A stretch of DNA of 64,000 nucleotides from Lysobacterales bacterium 66-474 (GCA_001899805.1 MKWP01000001.1:67001-131000); one strand, 5' to 3'. Positions 45,464 to 54,375 are shown, counted from the first letter of the stretch. Translations and numbers: made by a program. Notes: generated by a model not told the origin, from the sequence alone.

Positions 45464-45930
45464 TCGGGTTGCTTGAACCGCAAGCCGCTCGCCTGCTCCA
45501 TTTCCTGCCTGGACACTTCCCTGACCGACTGCGCGAAGGTCCAGTGGTGGCCTTCCGGATCCACCGCCACGTAGGTGCGGTCGCCGTAGAACTGGTCTTC
45601 CGGTTCCTTCAAGATCTTCGCGCCGGCCTTGCGTGCGCGTTCGCAGTGGCCGTCGATGTCCTTTTCCACGCGCACGTGGATGCGCTGGGTGTTCTTGCCG
45701 CCGGCGGACGCCGGGCTGCTCAACCAGTCCCAGCCCGGCCACGGGCCGCCGATCATCACCACGCCGTCGCCCCAGGTCATCTCGGCATGGGCGATGTTGC
45801 CCTCGCCATCGGTCAGCACCTCGCTGGGTTCGAAGCCGAATGCCTTCTGCAACCATTCGAGCGCGGCGCGACTGTCGTCGTAGGTGACCGACGGGATGAA
45901 GGACGGGCGGCGGAATTCGGGATTCGACAC
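45460..45930 (-). CDS. VOC/glyoxalase-like protein (PhnB type)
   Basis: A 156-residue vicinal-oxygen-chelate fold protein with the pattern of PhnB/YcgJ-type members (PSVTYDDSRAALEWLQKAFGF, DPEGHHWTF). It may act as an isomerase or binding protein; the metal ligands cannot all be assigned. The start is a GTG with AGGAG 8 nt upstream. First gene of the VOC-ArsR-SRPBCC operon, all three overlapping by 4 bp. Confidence 0.83.
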   Translation of the reverse strand: MSNPEFRRPSFIPSVTYDDSRAALEWLQKAFGFEPSEVLTDGEGNIAHAEMTWGDGVVMIGGPWPGWDWLSSPASAGGKNTQRIHVRVEKDIDGHCERARKAGAKILKEPEDQFYGDRTYVAVDPEGHHWTFAQSVREVSRQEMEQASGLRFKQPE

Positions 45931-45940
45931 GGGCGACTCC

Positions 45941-45975
45941 TGTAGTTACGCATTGCGTCAATAGTTAACACTACA
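45941..45975. promoter_or_regulatory. Inverted repeat upstream of the VOC-ArsR-SRPBCC operon
   Basis: TGTAGT (45941-45946) and ACTACA (45970-45975) are perfect 6-bp inverted arms 23 nt apart, with a GTTAAC palindrome beside the right arm. It lies 10-45 bp upstream of the operon start codon, where an ArsR autoregulator would bind. Possible -35 TTGCAA and -10 TTAACT on the minus strand overlap it, but the match is weak. Confidence 0.45.
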
Positions 45976-46024
45976 TGCGAATATTTTGCAAGCGCCAACC
46001 TGCGGGCCTGGACGGCAAGCGAGG

Positions 46025-47302
46025 TCAAGCCGATGCCTCGGGGGAGATGCCGTGCTGGCGGTGCGCCTCGGCAAGGTATTCGCGGCTCTGCATCTCGATC
46101 AGGCGGCTTTCGGTACGCGCGAAATCGCCACGCAGGCGCTTGCCGTCGTACAACTCCACCACCGGCGCCTGGGCGGTGACGGCGAGTTTTACCCGGCGGT
46201 CGTACAGCTCGTCGACCAGGTGCACGAACCGTTGCGCGGCGTCCTCGTTGAACGGCGTGAATTGCGGCAAGCCCGAAATCAGGATCGCGGGGTGCGTCTG
46301 CGCCAGCTCGATGTAATCGACCGAGCCCGACGGCACCTCGCACAGCGCGGCGAAATCGAACCACGCCGCCTGCGCGCAGGCGCGGCGCACGCGGAAGGCG
46401 CGCTCGTTGACGCGCAATTCGCCGCCATCCTGCACCGGGCCTTGCGCGAGCTCGCCGAACAATCGCGCCAGCGCGGCTTCCGCGCGTGCGTCGTCCGGGG
46501 TCAGGTAAACCGGCGCGCGGGTCAGTGCCCGCAGTCGCCAGTCGTGCGGCGAGACCAGTTGCAGCACCTCGCAGCGCGCCTCGATCGAGGCGATGGCGGG
46601 CATGAAACGCCCACGCTGCAGGCCACCCTTGTAAAGGTCCTGCGGTGGCGTGTTGGAAGTCGTGACCAGCACGGCACCCCTTTCGAACAAGGCACGCAAC
46701 AGGCCGGCCAGGATCATCGCGTCGCCGATGTCGGTGACCATGAATTCGTCCAGGCACAGCACCCGTGCATGCGTGGCCATGTCCGCGGCGATGCGCGGCA
46801 GCGGGTCGCGCACCTCGCCGAGTGCGCGCAAACGCGCGTGCACGTCGAGCATGAAGCGGTGGAAATGCTCGCGCCGCGCGACGCCCTGCGGCAACGACGC
46901 CGCGAACTGGTCCATCAACATGGTCTTGCCGCGCCCGACCGCGCCCCACAGGTACAGGCCGCGAATCGACGCCGGGTGCCCGCCCACCTTCGCACGCAGG
47001 CGCGCGAACGCGCCGGGCCGCGGCGCCAGCAAGGCCGCATGGATACGGTCGAAAGCGCCCAACGCCGCGCGTTGCGCGGGATCGTCCTGCCAGCGGCCGG
47101 CGGCCACGCCGCGCTGGTAATGGCTGCCGGGCGTCGCGATATCGGCGAGCGGCGATGTCTCGCGCGGACGATTGTTGTTTCGATGTTCCAATCGAAGCTG
47201 CTGTTGTGGAAAGTCGGGCCAGGGAGTTTTCAGCCACGGATGGTGGCTCTGAAGGCCGTTCTGGTCTGCACGATCCAGGGACGGTTTACGACGAACAGTC
47301 AT
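46025..47302 (-). CDS. zapE: Cell-division ATPase ZapE (AFG1-like)
   Basis: An AAA-type ATPase with Walker A GAVGRGKTM and Walker B VLCLDEFMV, and the sensor region TSNTPPQDLY. ZapE binds the Z-ring in E. coli and is related to mitochondrial AFG1. The conserved part begins at about residue 62 (HYQRGVAAGRWQDDPAQ). The first 37 codons of the open frame from 47302 lie inside intergenic repeat copy A, so the real start may be later; the TTG at 47191 is a candidate without a good ribosome binding site. Either the repeat extended the gene or the start is misplaced. Confidence 0.85.
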   Translation of the reverse strand: MTVRRKPSLDRADQNGLQSHHPWLKTPWPDFPQQQLRLEHRNNNRPRETSPLADIATPGSHYQRGVAAGRWQDDPAQRAALGAFDRIHAALLAPRPGAFARLRAKVGGHPASIRGLYLWGAVGRGKTMLMDQFAASLPQGVARREHFHRFMLDVHARLRALGEVRDPLPRIAADMATHARVLCLDEFMVTDIGDAMILAGLLRALFERGAVLVTTSNTPPQDLYKGGLQRGRFMPAIASIEARCEVLQLVSPHDWRLRALTRAPVYLTPDDARAEAALARLFGELAQGPVQDGGELRVNERAFRVRRACAQAAWFDFAALCEVPSGSVDYIELAQTHPAILISGLPQFTPFNEDAAQRFVHLVDELYDRRVKLAVTAQAPVVELYDGKRLRGDFARTESRLIEMQSREYLAEAHRQHGISPEASA

Positions 47303-47336
47303 CCAGCGGGGCGGCGATCGGGGATGATCGCATCAA
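47202..47336 (+). repeat. Interspersed repeat family, copy A
   Basis: About 135 bp beginning TGTTGTGGAAAGTC, with AAGGCCGTTCTGGTCT in the middle, and ending in the hairpin GCGATC-GGGGAT-GATCGC (47314-47331) followed by ATCAA. It resembles copies at 48028, 50014, 52940, 57346 and 58788. The stop codon of the hydrolase (47333-47335) is in its right end, and the 5' part of the ZapE frame runs through it. Confidence 0.75.
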
Positions 47337-48013
47337 CGTGCCGGCGGAAGCCACCCGCGCACCGCGTTCTTGATCGCGCCGCGCAGGTCCATCAGCTTGC
47401 GGTGGAAGAAGTGACCGGTTTCCGGCATGCGGACCACGCTCGGCATCGGATCGAGGGTTTCGACCCAGTCGAACACGCCCTGCGGGTCGACCACTTCATC
47501 CTCCTCGCCCTGCACCACCAGCCAGGGACAGCCCGGCATCGCCATTTCCCCGAATTCGTAGCGACCGACCGGCGGCGCGACGGTGACCAGCGCATCCGCG
47601 CCCAGCGAACGCGCGCAGCGCAGCGCGATGTAGCTGCCGAACGAGAACCCCGCCAGCCACAAGGCGTCGTCCGGATGCACCTTGCGCACCCACTGTGCGA
47701 CCGCGACCAGGTCGCCGCTTTCGCCGTCGCCGTTGTCGAAGGTGCCGGTGGATGCCCCGACGCCGCGGAAATTGAAGCGCACGGTGGCGAGGCCCGACTC
47801 GCGCAACGCGCGTTCCAGCATCGTCACCACCTTGTTGCGCATGGTGCCGCCCTGCTGCGGATTCGGATGGCAGACCACCGCCGTGCCGCTGCGGGCCTGT
47901 GCCGGTTCCGGCGCGGCGGTCGCCACTTCCAGCGTACCGGCGGGGCCGGGCAGCGCGAAGCTCACGGGCTCGTCCGGAAAACCGGCGGGGGCCGGCGGCA
48001 GGGGATCACTCAT
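47333..48013 (-). CDS. Alpha/beta hydrolase
   Basis: A 226-residue hydrolase of the dienelactone hydrolase/COG2945 type. The motif CHPNPQQGGTMRNKVV is characteristic, the nucleophile elbow is GFSFGS, the acid is in GEEDEVVDP and the histidine in ETGHFFH. The substrate is unknown. The stop codon lies in the end of repeat copy A, and the start is divergent from acpH over repeat copy F. Confidence 0.85.
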   Translation of the reverse strand: MSDPLPPAPAGFPDEPVSFALPGPAGTLEVATAAPEPAQARSGTAVVCHPNPQQGGTMRNKVVTMLERALRESGLATVRFNFRGVGASTGTFDNGDGESGDLVAVAQWVRKVHPDDALWLAGFSFGSYIALRCARSLGADALVTVAPPVGRYEFGEMAMPGCPWLVVQGEEDEVVDPQGVFDWVETLDPMPSVVRMPETGHFFHRKLMDLRGAIKNAVRGWLPPAR

Positions 48014-48027
48014 GGGGGCATCATAAT

Positions 48028-48130
48028 TGCGATCGTCCCTGATCGCCGCATCGCCGAACCTTCAGGCAACCTTGGAGTTTCCTCGAGCCAGAAACACCAG
48101 AACGGCCATACATGGCCTGACTTTTCACGA
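48028..48130 (-). repeat. Interspersed repeat family, copy F (inverted, internally deleted)
   Basis: Read on the minus strand it begins GTGAAAAGTCAGGCCATG, continues GGCCGTTCTGGTGTTT and ends in a GCGATCAGGGACGATCGC hairpin (48029-48046). It lacks the GAGCTC...ATGGATGGC section of the other copies, so it is about 30 bp shorter. It fills the gap between the divergent hydrolase and acpH start codons. Confidence 0.7.
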
Positions 48131-48136
48131 AAGCCC

Positions 48137-48733
48137 ATGAATCACCTCGCCCACGCCCTGCTGGCCGATGCCGGCGGACCGGAATTCGCGCTGGGCAGCG
48201 CGCTGGGCGATTTCGTCCGCGGCCGCCCCGATCCGGCCTGGCCGGCTGCGCGGCAAGCGGGCCTGCGCTTCCACCGCGCGATCGACGGTTTCACCGACGC
48301 GCACCCGGCGGTGGCGGCCGCGCGCCGCTGCTTCGAACCGCCGATGCGCCGCTACGCGGGCATTGTCCTGGACGTGTGGTTCGATCACCTGCTGGTGCGC
48401 GGATGGGACCGTTACGTCGCGGACGAATCGCTCGCGCACTTTTCGGAGCGCTGGCTGACCCTGCTGGATGCCCACGCGCTGGAGCTGCCGGAATCGCTGC
48501 GCGGATTCCTCGCGTGGATGCACGGGCACGGCCTGCCTGAGGCGTACGGCAACGACGCCACCCTCGACATCGTGTTCCACGCGCTGGCGTGGCGGCTTGC
48601 GCGCCCCTCGCCCACCGGCGAGGCGCTGCCCGCGCTGCACGCCCACGCCGACGCACTGCAGCTTCAATTCGATGCGTTCTTCCCGGAGCTCCTGGCCAAC
48701 GCGCGCGAGCTGCGCCACAAGCTGCTCGCATGA
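48137..48733 (+). CDS. acpH: Acyl carrier protein phosphodiesterase
   Basis: A 198-residue HD-like hydrolase of the AcpH family, which removes the 4'-phosphopantetheine arm from acyl carrier protein. The N-terminal MNHLAHALLA, the GDFVRG motif near residue 28 and RFHRAIDGFTDAHP are typical. The ATG lies directly after repeat copy F with no obvious Shine-Dalgarno. A longer open frame upstream overlaps zapE and the hydrolase gene and is their shadow. It converges on the transporter gene, with only 3 bp between stops. Confidence 0.87.
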   Translation: MNHLAHALLADAGGPEFALGSALGDFVRGRPDPAWPAARQAGLRFHRAIDGFTDAHPAVAAARRCFEPPMRRYAGIVLDVWFDHLLVRGWDRYVADESLAHFSERWLTLLDAHALELPESLRGFLAWMHGHGLPEAYGNDATLDIVFHALAWRLARPSPTGEALPALHAHADALQLQFDAFFPELLANARELRHKLLA

Positions 48734-48736
48734 TCC

Positions 48737-49984
48737 TCAACCGCGCGCGGCGTGCGGGGATTCCATCGTCCCGGCACCACTTGCCGCGACCGCGCGCCAG
48801 CCCAGCCACCCGGCCAGTCCCGCGATCGCCGCGGACGCCAATCCGATCCCGCCGAGTGTCGCGCCCAATGCGCGCATGCCATCCAGCGCACTTGCGACGG
48901 TGACGTCGCCGAAACGCCACACCGCGGTCTCCACGAAGTTCTTGCCCTTGTAGCGAACCTCGCGCGCGGCACGCGCGTACAGCGCGTCCGACGCGGGCTT
49001 GGTCACGCCGTAGGCGAAACTGCGGGTCACGACCAACGTCAGCGGAACCAGCGCGAAGGCGAATCCGGCGATCCCGAAATGCGCCGCACCGAACAGCGCG
49101 ACGGCCAACAGCATCACCACGTTCACCGCCGCCGGCAACACCAGCCCCGAAACGATGCCGAAGCGCGCCAGCATCCAGCGCGTCAGTCCGACCTGCAGCA
49201 CCATCTGGAAGACGTTCACGGCAAGGTCGATGTGTCCATAGAAGGCGGTGCGCGCGGCGACATCGGCAAAATGTGCCTTGGCGTAATCGGCGACCAGGGC
49301 GTAGGCCAGCGTACCGACACCGTCCGAACACAACATCAGCAAGGCCATCAAGCGCAGGAACGGGTCGGCGAATGCGGCACGCAAGCCCGCGAAGGGCGAC
49401 CCGCCGATCGGCGCGGCTCCGCTGCGATGCGTATCGCATGCCGACGACAGATGCAGCATCAGCCCCAACGCAATCGCCAACAGCGCCGCCGACACCAGCA
49501 GCAACGGCGCCACGCCGATCCGCTGCACCAGCAGTGTCGTGAGGATCGGCCCCGCCAACGCACCCAGCGCGCCGCCGAGGGCGATCAGTGCAAACACACG
49601 CTGCGCACGTTCGGCGTCGAACAGGTCCACCATCAGGCTCCAGAACAGCGACACCACGAACAGGTTGAACACGCTGACCCAGATGAAGAAGGCGATACCC
49701 AGCTCGCGCGCGCCGATCCGCGGCTGCTGCGCGAACAGCGGGACGAACGCGACCAGGCACGCGATGAAGAAGCCGTAGCTCCAGGCCAGCAGCTGGCGTC
49801 GCGGCAGGCGCGCCGCCAGCCAGCCGAATGCAGGCATGACCGTCAGCGTGGCGAGGAACGTGCCCGCGTAGAACCATGGCAACGCGATCGAACCGGTCGC
49901 GCCGGCAAGCTGGTCGCGTACCGGGCGGATCACGTAATACGCGGCCAGCACGCAGAAGAACGCCAGCGCAGCCAGCGCCACCAC
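48737..49984 (-). CDS. Major-facilitator-like transporter (nucleotide-transporter/Tlc-related)
   Basis: A 415-residue protein with twelve predicted helices. The N-terminal YYVIRPVRDQLAGATGS and WFYAGTFLATL segments match a group of bacterial MFS proteins related to the ATP/ADP carriers of Rickettsia and Chlamydia; the transported substrate is unknown. The best start is a GTG (49984) with GGAAG about 8 nt upstream; no in-frame ATG lies between the gene and repeat copy E. Confidence 0.75.
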   Translation of the reverse strand: MVALAALAFFCVLAAYYVIRPVRDQLAGATGSIALPWFYAGTFLATLTVMPAFGWLAARLPRRQLLAWSYGFFIACLVAFVPLFAQQPRIGARELGIAFFIWVSVFNLFVVSLFWSLMVDLFDAERAQRVFALIALGGALGALAGPILTTLLVQRIGVAPLLLVSAALLAIALGLMLHLSSACDTHRSGAAPIGGSPFAGLRAAFADPFLRLMALLMLCSDGVGTLAYALVADYAKAHFADVAARTAFYGHIDLAVNVFQMVLQVGLTRWMLARFGIVSGLVLPAAVNVVMLLAVALFGAAHFGIAGFAFALVPLTLVVTRSFAYGVTKPASDALYARAAREVRYKGKNFVETAVWRFGDVTVASALDGMRALGATLGGIGLASAAIAGLAGWLGWRAVAASGAGTMESPHAARG

Positions 49985-50013
49985 CAGGCGCTCTTCCGCA
50001 GCACGTTCGCCTC

Positions 50014-50146
50014 CGTGGATGGTCAGGGACGGAGCTCCTGGCCATGGATGGCGCCTGTGGGGCCCGTTCTGGTGTTCATGGCAGTCGAATGTTCCGATCC
50101 GCGAACGAGGTTCACGACACCGCGATCATGGATGATCGCTCAACAA
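50014..50146 (+). repeat. Interspersed repeat family, copy E
   Basis: About 133 bp with ACGGAGCTCCTGGCCATGG and CCCGTTCTGGTGTTCATGG and the terminal hairpin GCGATCA-TGGA-TGATCGC (50122-50139). It lies between the M48 peptidase and transporter genes, both on the minus strand. The last codons and the stop of the M48 gene (50126-50128) are supplied by the repeat. Confidence 0.75.
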
Positions 50147-52132
50147 CGGCGGCAGCGGGCAGCCGAGCACGGCGCAAGTCGTGCGCAACAATTCCGATTC
50201 GGACAGCGTGACCTTGCCGTCGACCGCGATCGCGCGGGTCAGCGCCTGCACGGTCAACTGTTTGCCATCGGGCGTCAGGCGGGACAAGGTTGCGAGCGCG
50301 CGATCCAGCGCCGCCTGCCAGTCGTCCGGCAACGCATACAGGATCGAGGCATTCGGCAACGCCTCGTGCATCGCGGCCTGGAATGCGCGTTGCGCGGTTT
50401 CGTCGTCGTCATTGCCGAAATGTGCGATGAGCGCGGCGAGGTCGCGCAGTTCGTCCTGCGCATCAACGAGCTTCAGCGTGCCGGCCTTGAAACCCGCGGC
50501 CGGATCCAGCGCCGCGACGACTTGCGCCTGCACCAGCTTCGCGAGGCAGTATTCGTCGAGATCCACGCGGCCGTCGGCGTGGACCAGGGCGTCGAGCGTG
50601 TTCACGAAACGGTCGATCTCGGGGCGTGGCCGGCGTTTCAATGCGGGGAACGCAAGCTGCGCGAGCGGCAGGCGCAACATCGGATGCAGGTCGGCCATCT
50701 GTGCCATCAGGCTCCGTGTCGCATCCGCCAGCGCGGCATCGAAGGCCTGCGCGACCGATTGCACTTGCTGCGCCTTCAGATCGGGGTGTTCGGAAATCGC
50801 CAGCGCGAACACCGTCGCCAACGCGCCGCGCGCATCGCGCGCAGCCGCCGCGAGGGCAGCCGGAATCCCCGCACGCAAATCGACCGCGGCACGGTAGTCA
50901 TCAGTACCGGGCGAGGCGACTTGCGCAGCAACGCCCGCGGCGGTGATCGCGAGTTCGGCGCCGCGCATGGGGATGGCACCGCCGATCGCGCCTGCTCCAG
51001 GCCCCGCCGTCGTTGCCGGCGCCGCCGCGCGGATGTCCACGTCGCCGTCGGCGCGCGCAAAATCGTGCACGGCTTTTTCCCAGGGGTGCAGCTCGGCGTG
51101 CAGTTCGATCGAATCCGGATCGCCGCCGGTCGCCAGCCACTGCTTGACGTACCCATCCAGTTCCTCGGGCTTGAACCCGGGCTCGAGCGCCTTGATGCGC
51201 TCGACGATGGGCGGATGGGTGGCGAACCACGAACCCTGCTCGGCATCGCCGAACAGCATGTGGCGTACCTCGTCGCGGCGCGCAGCCTGCAGCGCCGAAC
51301 CTTCCTCGAAGGCCGCGATCTTCTTCAGCGCGCCGGCGATCCCGGAAGTCTGGCGCGTGAACTGCACCGCCGAGGCATCGGCCAGCGACTCGCGCGAGCG
51401 CGACACCGCGGCCTGGATCAGGCGTCCGAAAAACACACCGATCGCGCCGATCGCGAGCAGCGCCACGCCTGCCAGCGCAACCTGGCCGCTGCCGCCGCCC
51501 CGCCCACGGCGTCCGTCGCCATCGCCAAGCCCGGAGTAGCCGCCCCACATCAGGAAGCGGCCGACCACCCAGATCGCCATGATCCCGAACAGCAGGCCCA
51601 TCAGGCGGATGTTCAGGCGCATGTCGCCGTTCAGCACGTGGCTGAACTCGTGCGCGATCACGCCCTGCAATTCGTCGCGGTTCAACCTGTCGAGGCAACC
51701 CTGGGTGACGCACACCGCGGCATCGGTGGGCGTGTAGCCGGCCGCGAACGCGTTGATGCCGGCCTCGTTCTGCATCACGTAGATTTCCGGCACCGGCACG
51801 CCGGATGCGATCGCGACCTCCTCGATCACGTTGCGCAGGCGCTGCCATTGCGGATTGGAGGTATCCGCAGGCACTTCCACGGCATTCATTTCACGCGCGA
51901 CCGCGGCACCGCCACCGGCGAGACTGGCCACCCGGTAGGCCGAACACAGCCCGATCAGCGCCACCACCGCGACCGAGATGCCGAGCAACGGCAGCGGCCG
52001 CAACCCGACGCCGAGCACGAACGCGCAAACCAGATCCACCGCGACCACGATCGCGAACACGGCCAACGCGAACAGCCATACCAGCGTGCGACTGGAGCGC
52101 CGGACCTTGGCTTGTTGGGCGAAGAAATCCAT
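50126..52132 (-). CDS. M48 family metallopeptidase with long C-terminal domain
   Basis: A 668-residue inner-membrane zinc protease of the HtpX type. Two N-terminal helices (about residues 15-60) precede the zinc motif HEFSH at 161-165, and another helix pair follows near residues 175-235. The last 370 residues are an additional, mostly helical domain of unknown role. Such proteases degrade or process membrane proteins. The frame opens at 52279, but the MDFFAQQAK start at 52132 is typical for the family. It is paired with lemA. The final residues LSDHP and the stop come from repeat copy E. Confidence 0.85.
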   Translation of the reverse strand: MDFFAQQAKVRRSSRTLVWLFALAVFAIVVAVDLVCAFVLGVGLRPLPLLGISVAVVALIGLCSAYRVASLAGGGAAVAREMNAVEVPADTSNPQWQRLRNVIEEVAIASGVPVPEIYVMQNEAGINAFAAGYTPTDAAVCVTQGCLDRLNRDELQGVIAHEFSHVLNGDMRLNIRLMGLLFGIMAIWVVGRFLMWGGYSGLGDGDGRRGRGGGSGQVALAGVALLAIGAIGVFFGRLIQAAVSRSRESLADASAVQFTRQTSGIAGALKKIAAFEEGSALQAARRDEVRHMLFGDAEQGSWFATHPPIVERIKALEPGFKPEELDGYVKQWLATGGDPDSIELHAELHPWEKAVHDFARADGDVDIRAAAPATTAGPGAGAIGGAIPMRGAELAITAAGVAAQVASPGTDDYRAAVDLRAGIPAALAAAARDARGALATVFALAISEHPDLKAQQVQSVAQAFDAALADATRSLMAQMADLHPMLRLPLAQLAFPALKRRPRPEIDRFVNTLDALVHADGRVDLDEYCLAKLVQAQVVAALDPAAGFKAGTLKLVDAQDELRDLAALIAHFGNDDDETAQRAFQAAMHEALPNASILYALPDDWQAALDRALATLSRLTPDGKQLTVQALTRAIAVDGKVTLSESELLRTTCAVLGCPLPPLLSDHP

Positions 52133-52171
52133 GGGGCTGGAGTCCGCTAGTGGGCAGGATGCACGCGGCAC

Positions 52172-52310
52172 AGCCGCTGAAGAACCGTCGCGAGCGAAGG
52201 CAGATTGCGTGACGCCGGAGCGCAGCAAGCGGAGCGTACACGACAGTACGTGAGCATTGCGAGCACCGCCGGCGCGCAAGCTGCCAAGCGCAGCAGGTTA
52301 TTCAGTGGCT
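52172..52310. repeat. Large imperfect palindromic element between lemA and the M48 gene
   Basis: The left end AGCCGCTGAAGAACC (52172-52186) and the right end GGTTATTCAGTGGCT (52296-52310) are inverted repeats matching at 13 of 15 positions, and the similarity continues inward (GGCAGATTGCG against GGCAGCTTGCG; CGCCGG near 52213 against CCGGCG near 52270) to a central CGTAC-N6-GTACG (52235-52250). The whole 139 bp could fold into one long hairpin. It begins 1 bp after the lemA stop, so it sits inside the lemA-M48 transcript. Confidence 0.6.
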
Positions 52311-52311
52311 G

Positions 52312-52902
52312 TCAGGCGAACGATACTTTCGGCGCTTCCCGTTTTGCCGGATCGTCGATCGCCAACTGTTCGGCCGGCGTGAACCCGAACGGCCCCGCGA
52401 CCAGCGTGGACGGGAACACCTGGCACCGGTTGTTGTAGCTCATCACCGAATCGTTGTAGGCCTGGCGTGCGAACGCGACGCGGTTCTCGGTGGAGGTCAA
52501 CTCCTCCGACAACTGCATCATGTTCTGGTTGGCTTTCAGGTCCGGGTACGCTTCGCTCACCGCGAACAGGCGGCCCAATGCCTGGGTCAACTGGTTTTCG
52601 CTGCCGGCGAGTTGCTTCATCGCGTCGGGATCGCCCGGCTGCGCCTTGGCGGCCGCCAAGCCGTTCACCGCGGCGGTGCGCGCAGCCGTGACGGCTTCCA
52701 GCGTTTCGCGTTCGTGCGCAAGGTAACCTTTGGCCGTTTCGACGAGATTCGGGATCAGGTCGTGGCGGCGGGTGAGCTGGACGTCGATCTGCGCGAATGC
52801 GTTCTTGTACGCGTTGCGCGAAGTCACCAGCCCGTTGTAGATCGCGATCAGGTAAATCACAATGATGGCGATGATGATCAGGAAGATGATCAGACCCGAC
52901 AT
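52312..52902 (-). CDS. lemA: LemA family protein
   Basis: A 196-residue protein with one N-terminal membrane helix (residues 3-22) and a long helical bundle containing the family motif NLVETAKGYLAHERETLEAV. LemA proteins are widespread but of unclear function, and are often encoded next to M48/HtpX-type proteases, as here. AAGGAGAGGG gives a strong ribosome binding site. It is divergent from the beta-lactamase-like gene over repeat copy B. Confidence 0.92.
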   Translation of the reverse strand: MSGLIIFLIIIAIIVIYLIAIYNGLVTSRNAYKNAFAQIDVQLTRRHDLIPNLVETAKGYLAHERETLEAVTAARTAAVNGLAAAKAQPGDPDAMKQLAGSENQLTQALGRLFAVSEAYPDLKANQNMMQLSEELTSTENRVAFARQAYNDSVMSYNNRCQVFPSTLVAGPFGFTPAEQLAIDDPAKREAPKVSFA

Positions 52903-52939
52903 TGCCCTCTCCTTCGTTGGGAGCCTTGTCCAAGGCGGC

Positions 52940-53076
52940 TGTTGTGGAAAGTCAGGCCACGGAGCTCTCGGCCATGGATGGCGGTTCTTGAGGCCGTTCT
53001 GGTCTTCACGAAGCTAGGTGCGCATCGCCGATCGACCAATACACTACTGCGGCGATCAGGGATGATCGCACAACAA
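52940..53076 (+). repeat. Interspersed repeat family, copy B
   Basis: About 137 bp: TGTTGTGGAAAGTCAGGCC, ACGGAGCTCTCGGCCATGG, AGGCCGTTCTGGTCTTCACG, ending in the perfect hairpin GCGATCAGGGATGATCGC (53052-53069). It fills the gap between the divergent lemA and beta-lactamase-like starts and must carry or border both promoters. Confidence 0.78.
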
Positions 53077-53088
53077 TTTGAGCATAGC

Positions 53089-54375
53089 ATGCGTTTATCC
53101 GCTTTCTTCGCAGCACTCGGCTGTTCCCTCGTTTTCGGTACCGCGTTCGCGGCGCCACGCGTCCAGACCCACGGCAATCCCGTGCCGCCGGAACCCACCG
53201 TGGTCCACACCGGCACGCACCAGACGACGCTGCCTGCGGCGCGCGTCGATGCGGCGATCAGGGACTACGATCACTGGCTCGACCAGCTTGCCGCGGACAA
53301 CCGCACCTCCGGGCTTGCCACCGCGGTGGTGGTCAACGACAAGGTGAGGTACGAGCGCACCCTCGGTTACGCCGATGCCGGCAACGACGCGAAGGTATCG
53401 CCCAACACCGTGTTCCGGCTGGCCTCGCTGTCCAAGGCGTTCGCCACCACGTTGACCGGCATGCTGGTGCGCCAGGGTGTGCTGACCTGGGACACGCGTC
53501 TCGCCAGCGTGCTGCCGTTCTTCAAGTTGCGCGACGCGAACGCCTCGCAGGAAGCAACGGTACGCGACATCCTGAGCCAGAGCATCGGGTTGCCGCCGAA
53601 CGCCTACGACAACCTGCTCTCGACCGGCGTGCCCTACCAGGAACTCGAACGCAAACTGGACACGGTGCCGATGACCTGCGACCCGGGCGATTGCTACGGT
53701 TACCAGAACATCGCGTTCTCGCTGATCGGTGACGTGATCCACGCCAAGACCGGGCAGTTCTTCATCCAGCTGGTCGACCGCTACCTGTTCCTGCCGCTCG
53801 GCATGACCACGGCCAGCTACGGGCGCGACGGACTGGAAGGCAGCCGCAGCTGGGCGCGCCCCCACTACAGGCACGGCAAGCAGTGGGTCGCCTACGAGCC
53901 CAACGAGAATTTCTACGTGCCGCCCGCGGCCGGCGTCAACGCCAGCATCCGCGACATGGAGCAGTGGCTGATCGCACAGATGGGCGGCCGCCCGATGGTG
54001 CTTCCGGATTCGCTGCTGGAGGTGTTGCACGCACCCGTCATCGACACGCCCACCGAACGGATGTTTTCCAACTGGCGACGGACACGGGTCGAACACGCGT
54101 CCTACGCGCTCGGCTGGCGCGTGTACGACTACGCCGGGCACACCCTGATCTTCCACGCCGGTGCGGTGAAAGGCTATCGCTCGATGATCGGGTTCTTCCC
54201 GGAATACCACGCCGGCGTCGTGGTGCTCTGGAATTGCGAAAGCAACACTCCCGCGGGATTGATGCCGATGTTCTTCGATGCCCTGCTTGGACTGCCACAC
54301 GAAGACTGGGCGCAACTCGACCGCGCCGAACGCCCTGCCAAGCGCCCGTCACGCCGCGCACGCCACAAGCGCTGA
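53089..54375 (+). CDS. Exported serine hydrolase, beta-lactamase family
   Basis: A 428-residue protein with a signal peptide (cleavage near AFA-APR, residue 22), the SxxK motif SLSK (Ser113, Lys116) and the YxN motif YQN (205-207). The IFHAGAVKGYRS segment corresponds to the third (HxG/KTG-like) motif. It belongs to the class C beta-lactamase/esterase superfamily and probably acts on peptidoglycan peptides or esters. The ATG follows repeat copy B without a Shine-Dalgarno. The C-terminus is rich in Arg, Pro and Lys. Confidence 0.85.
   Translation: MRLSAFFAALGCSLVFGTAFAAPRVQTHGNPVPPEPTVVHTGTHQTTLPAARVDAAIRDYDHWLDQLAADNRTSGLATAVVVNDKVRYERTLGYADAGNDAKVSPNTVFRLASLSKAFATTLTGMLVRQGVLTWDTRLASVLPFFKLRDANASQEATVRDILSQSIGLPPNAYDNLLSTGVPYQELERKLDTVPMTCDPGDCYGYQNIAFSLIGDVIHAKTGQFFIQLVDRYLFLPLGMTTASYGRDGLEGSRSWARPHYRHGKQWVAYEPNENFYVPPAAGVNASIRDMEQWLIAQMGGRPMVLPDSLLEVLHAPVIDTPTERMFSNWRRTRVEHASYALGWRVYDYAGHTLIFHAGAVKGYRSMIGFFPEYHAGVVVLWNCESNTPAGLMPMFFDALLGLPHEDWAQLDRAERPAKRPSRRARHKR

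Noticed and set aside
52902-53088. The beta-lactamase-like gene starting at 52612 or another upstream codon
   Set aside because: That extension would run through repeat copy B and overlap lemA; the ATG at 53089 begins a normal signal peptide.
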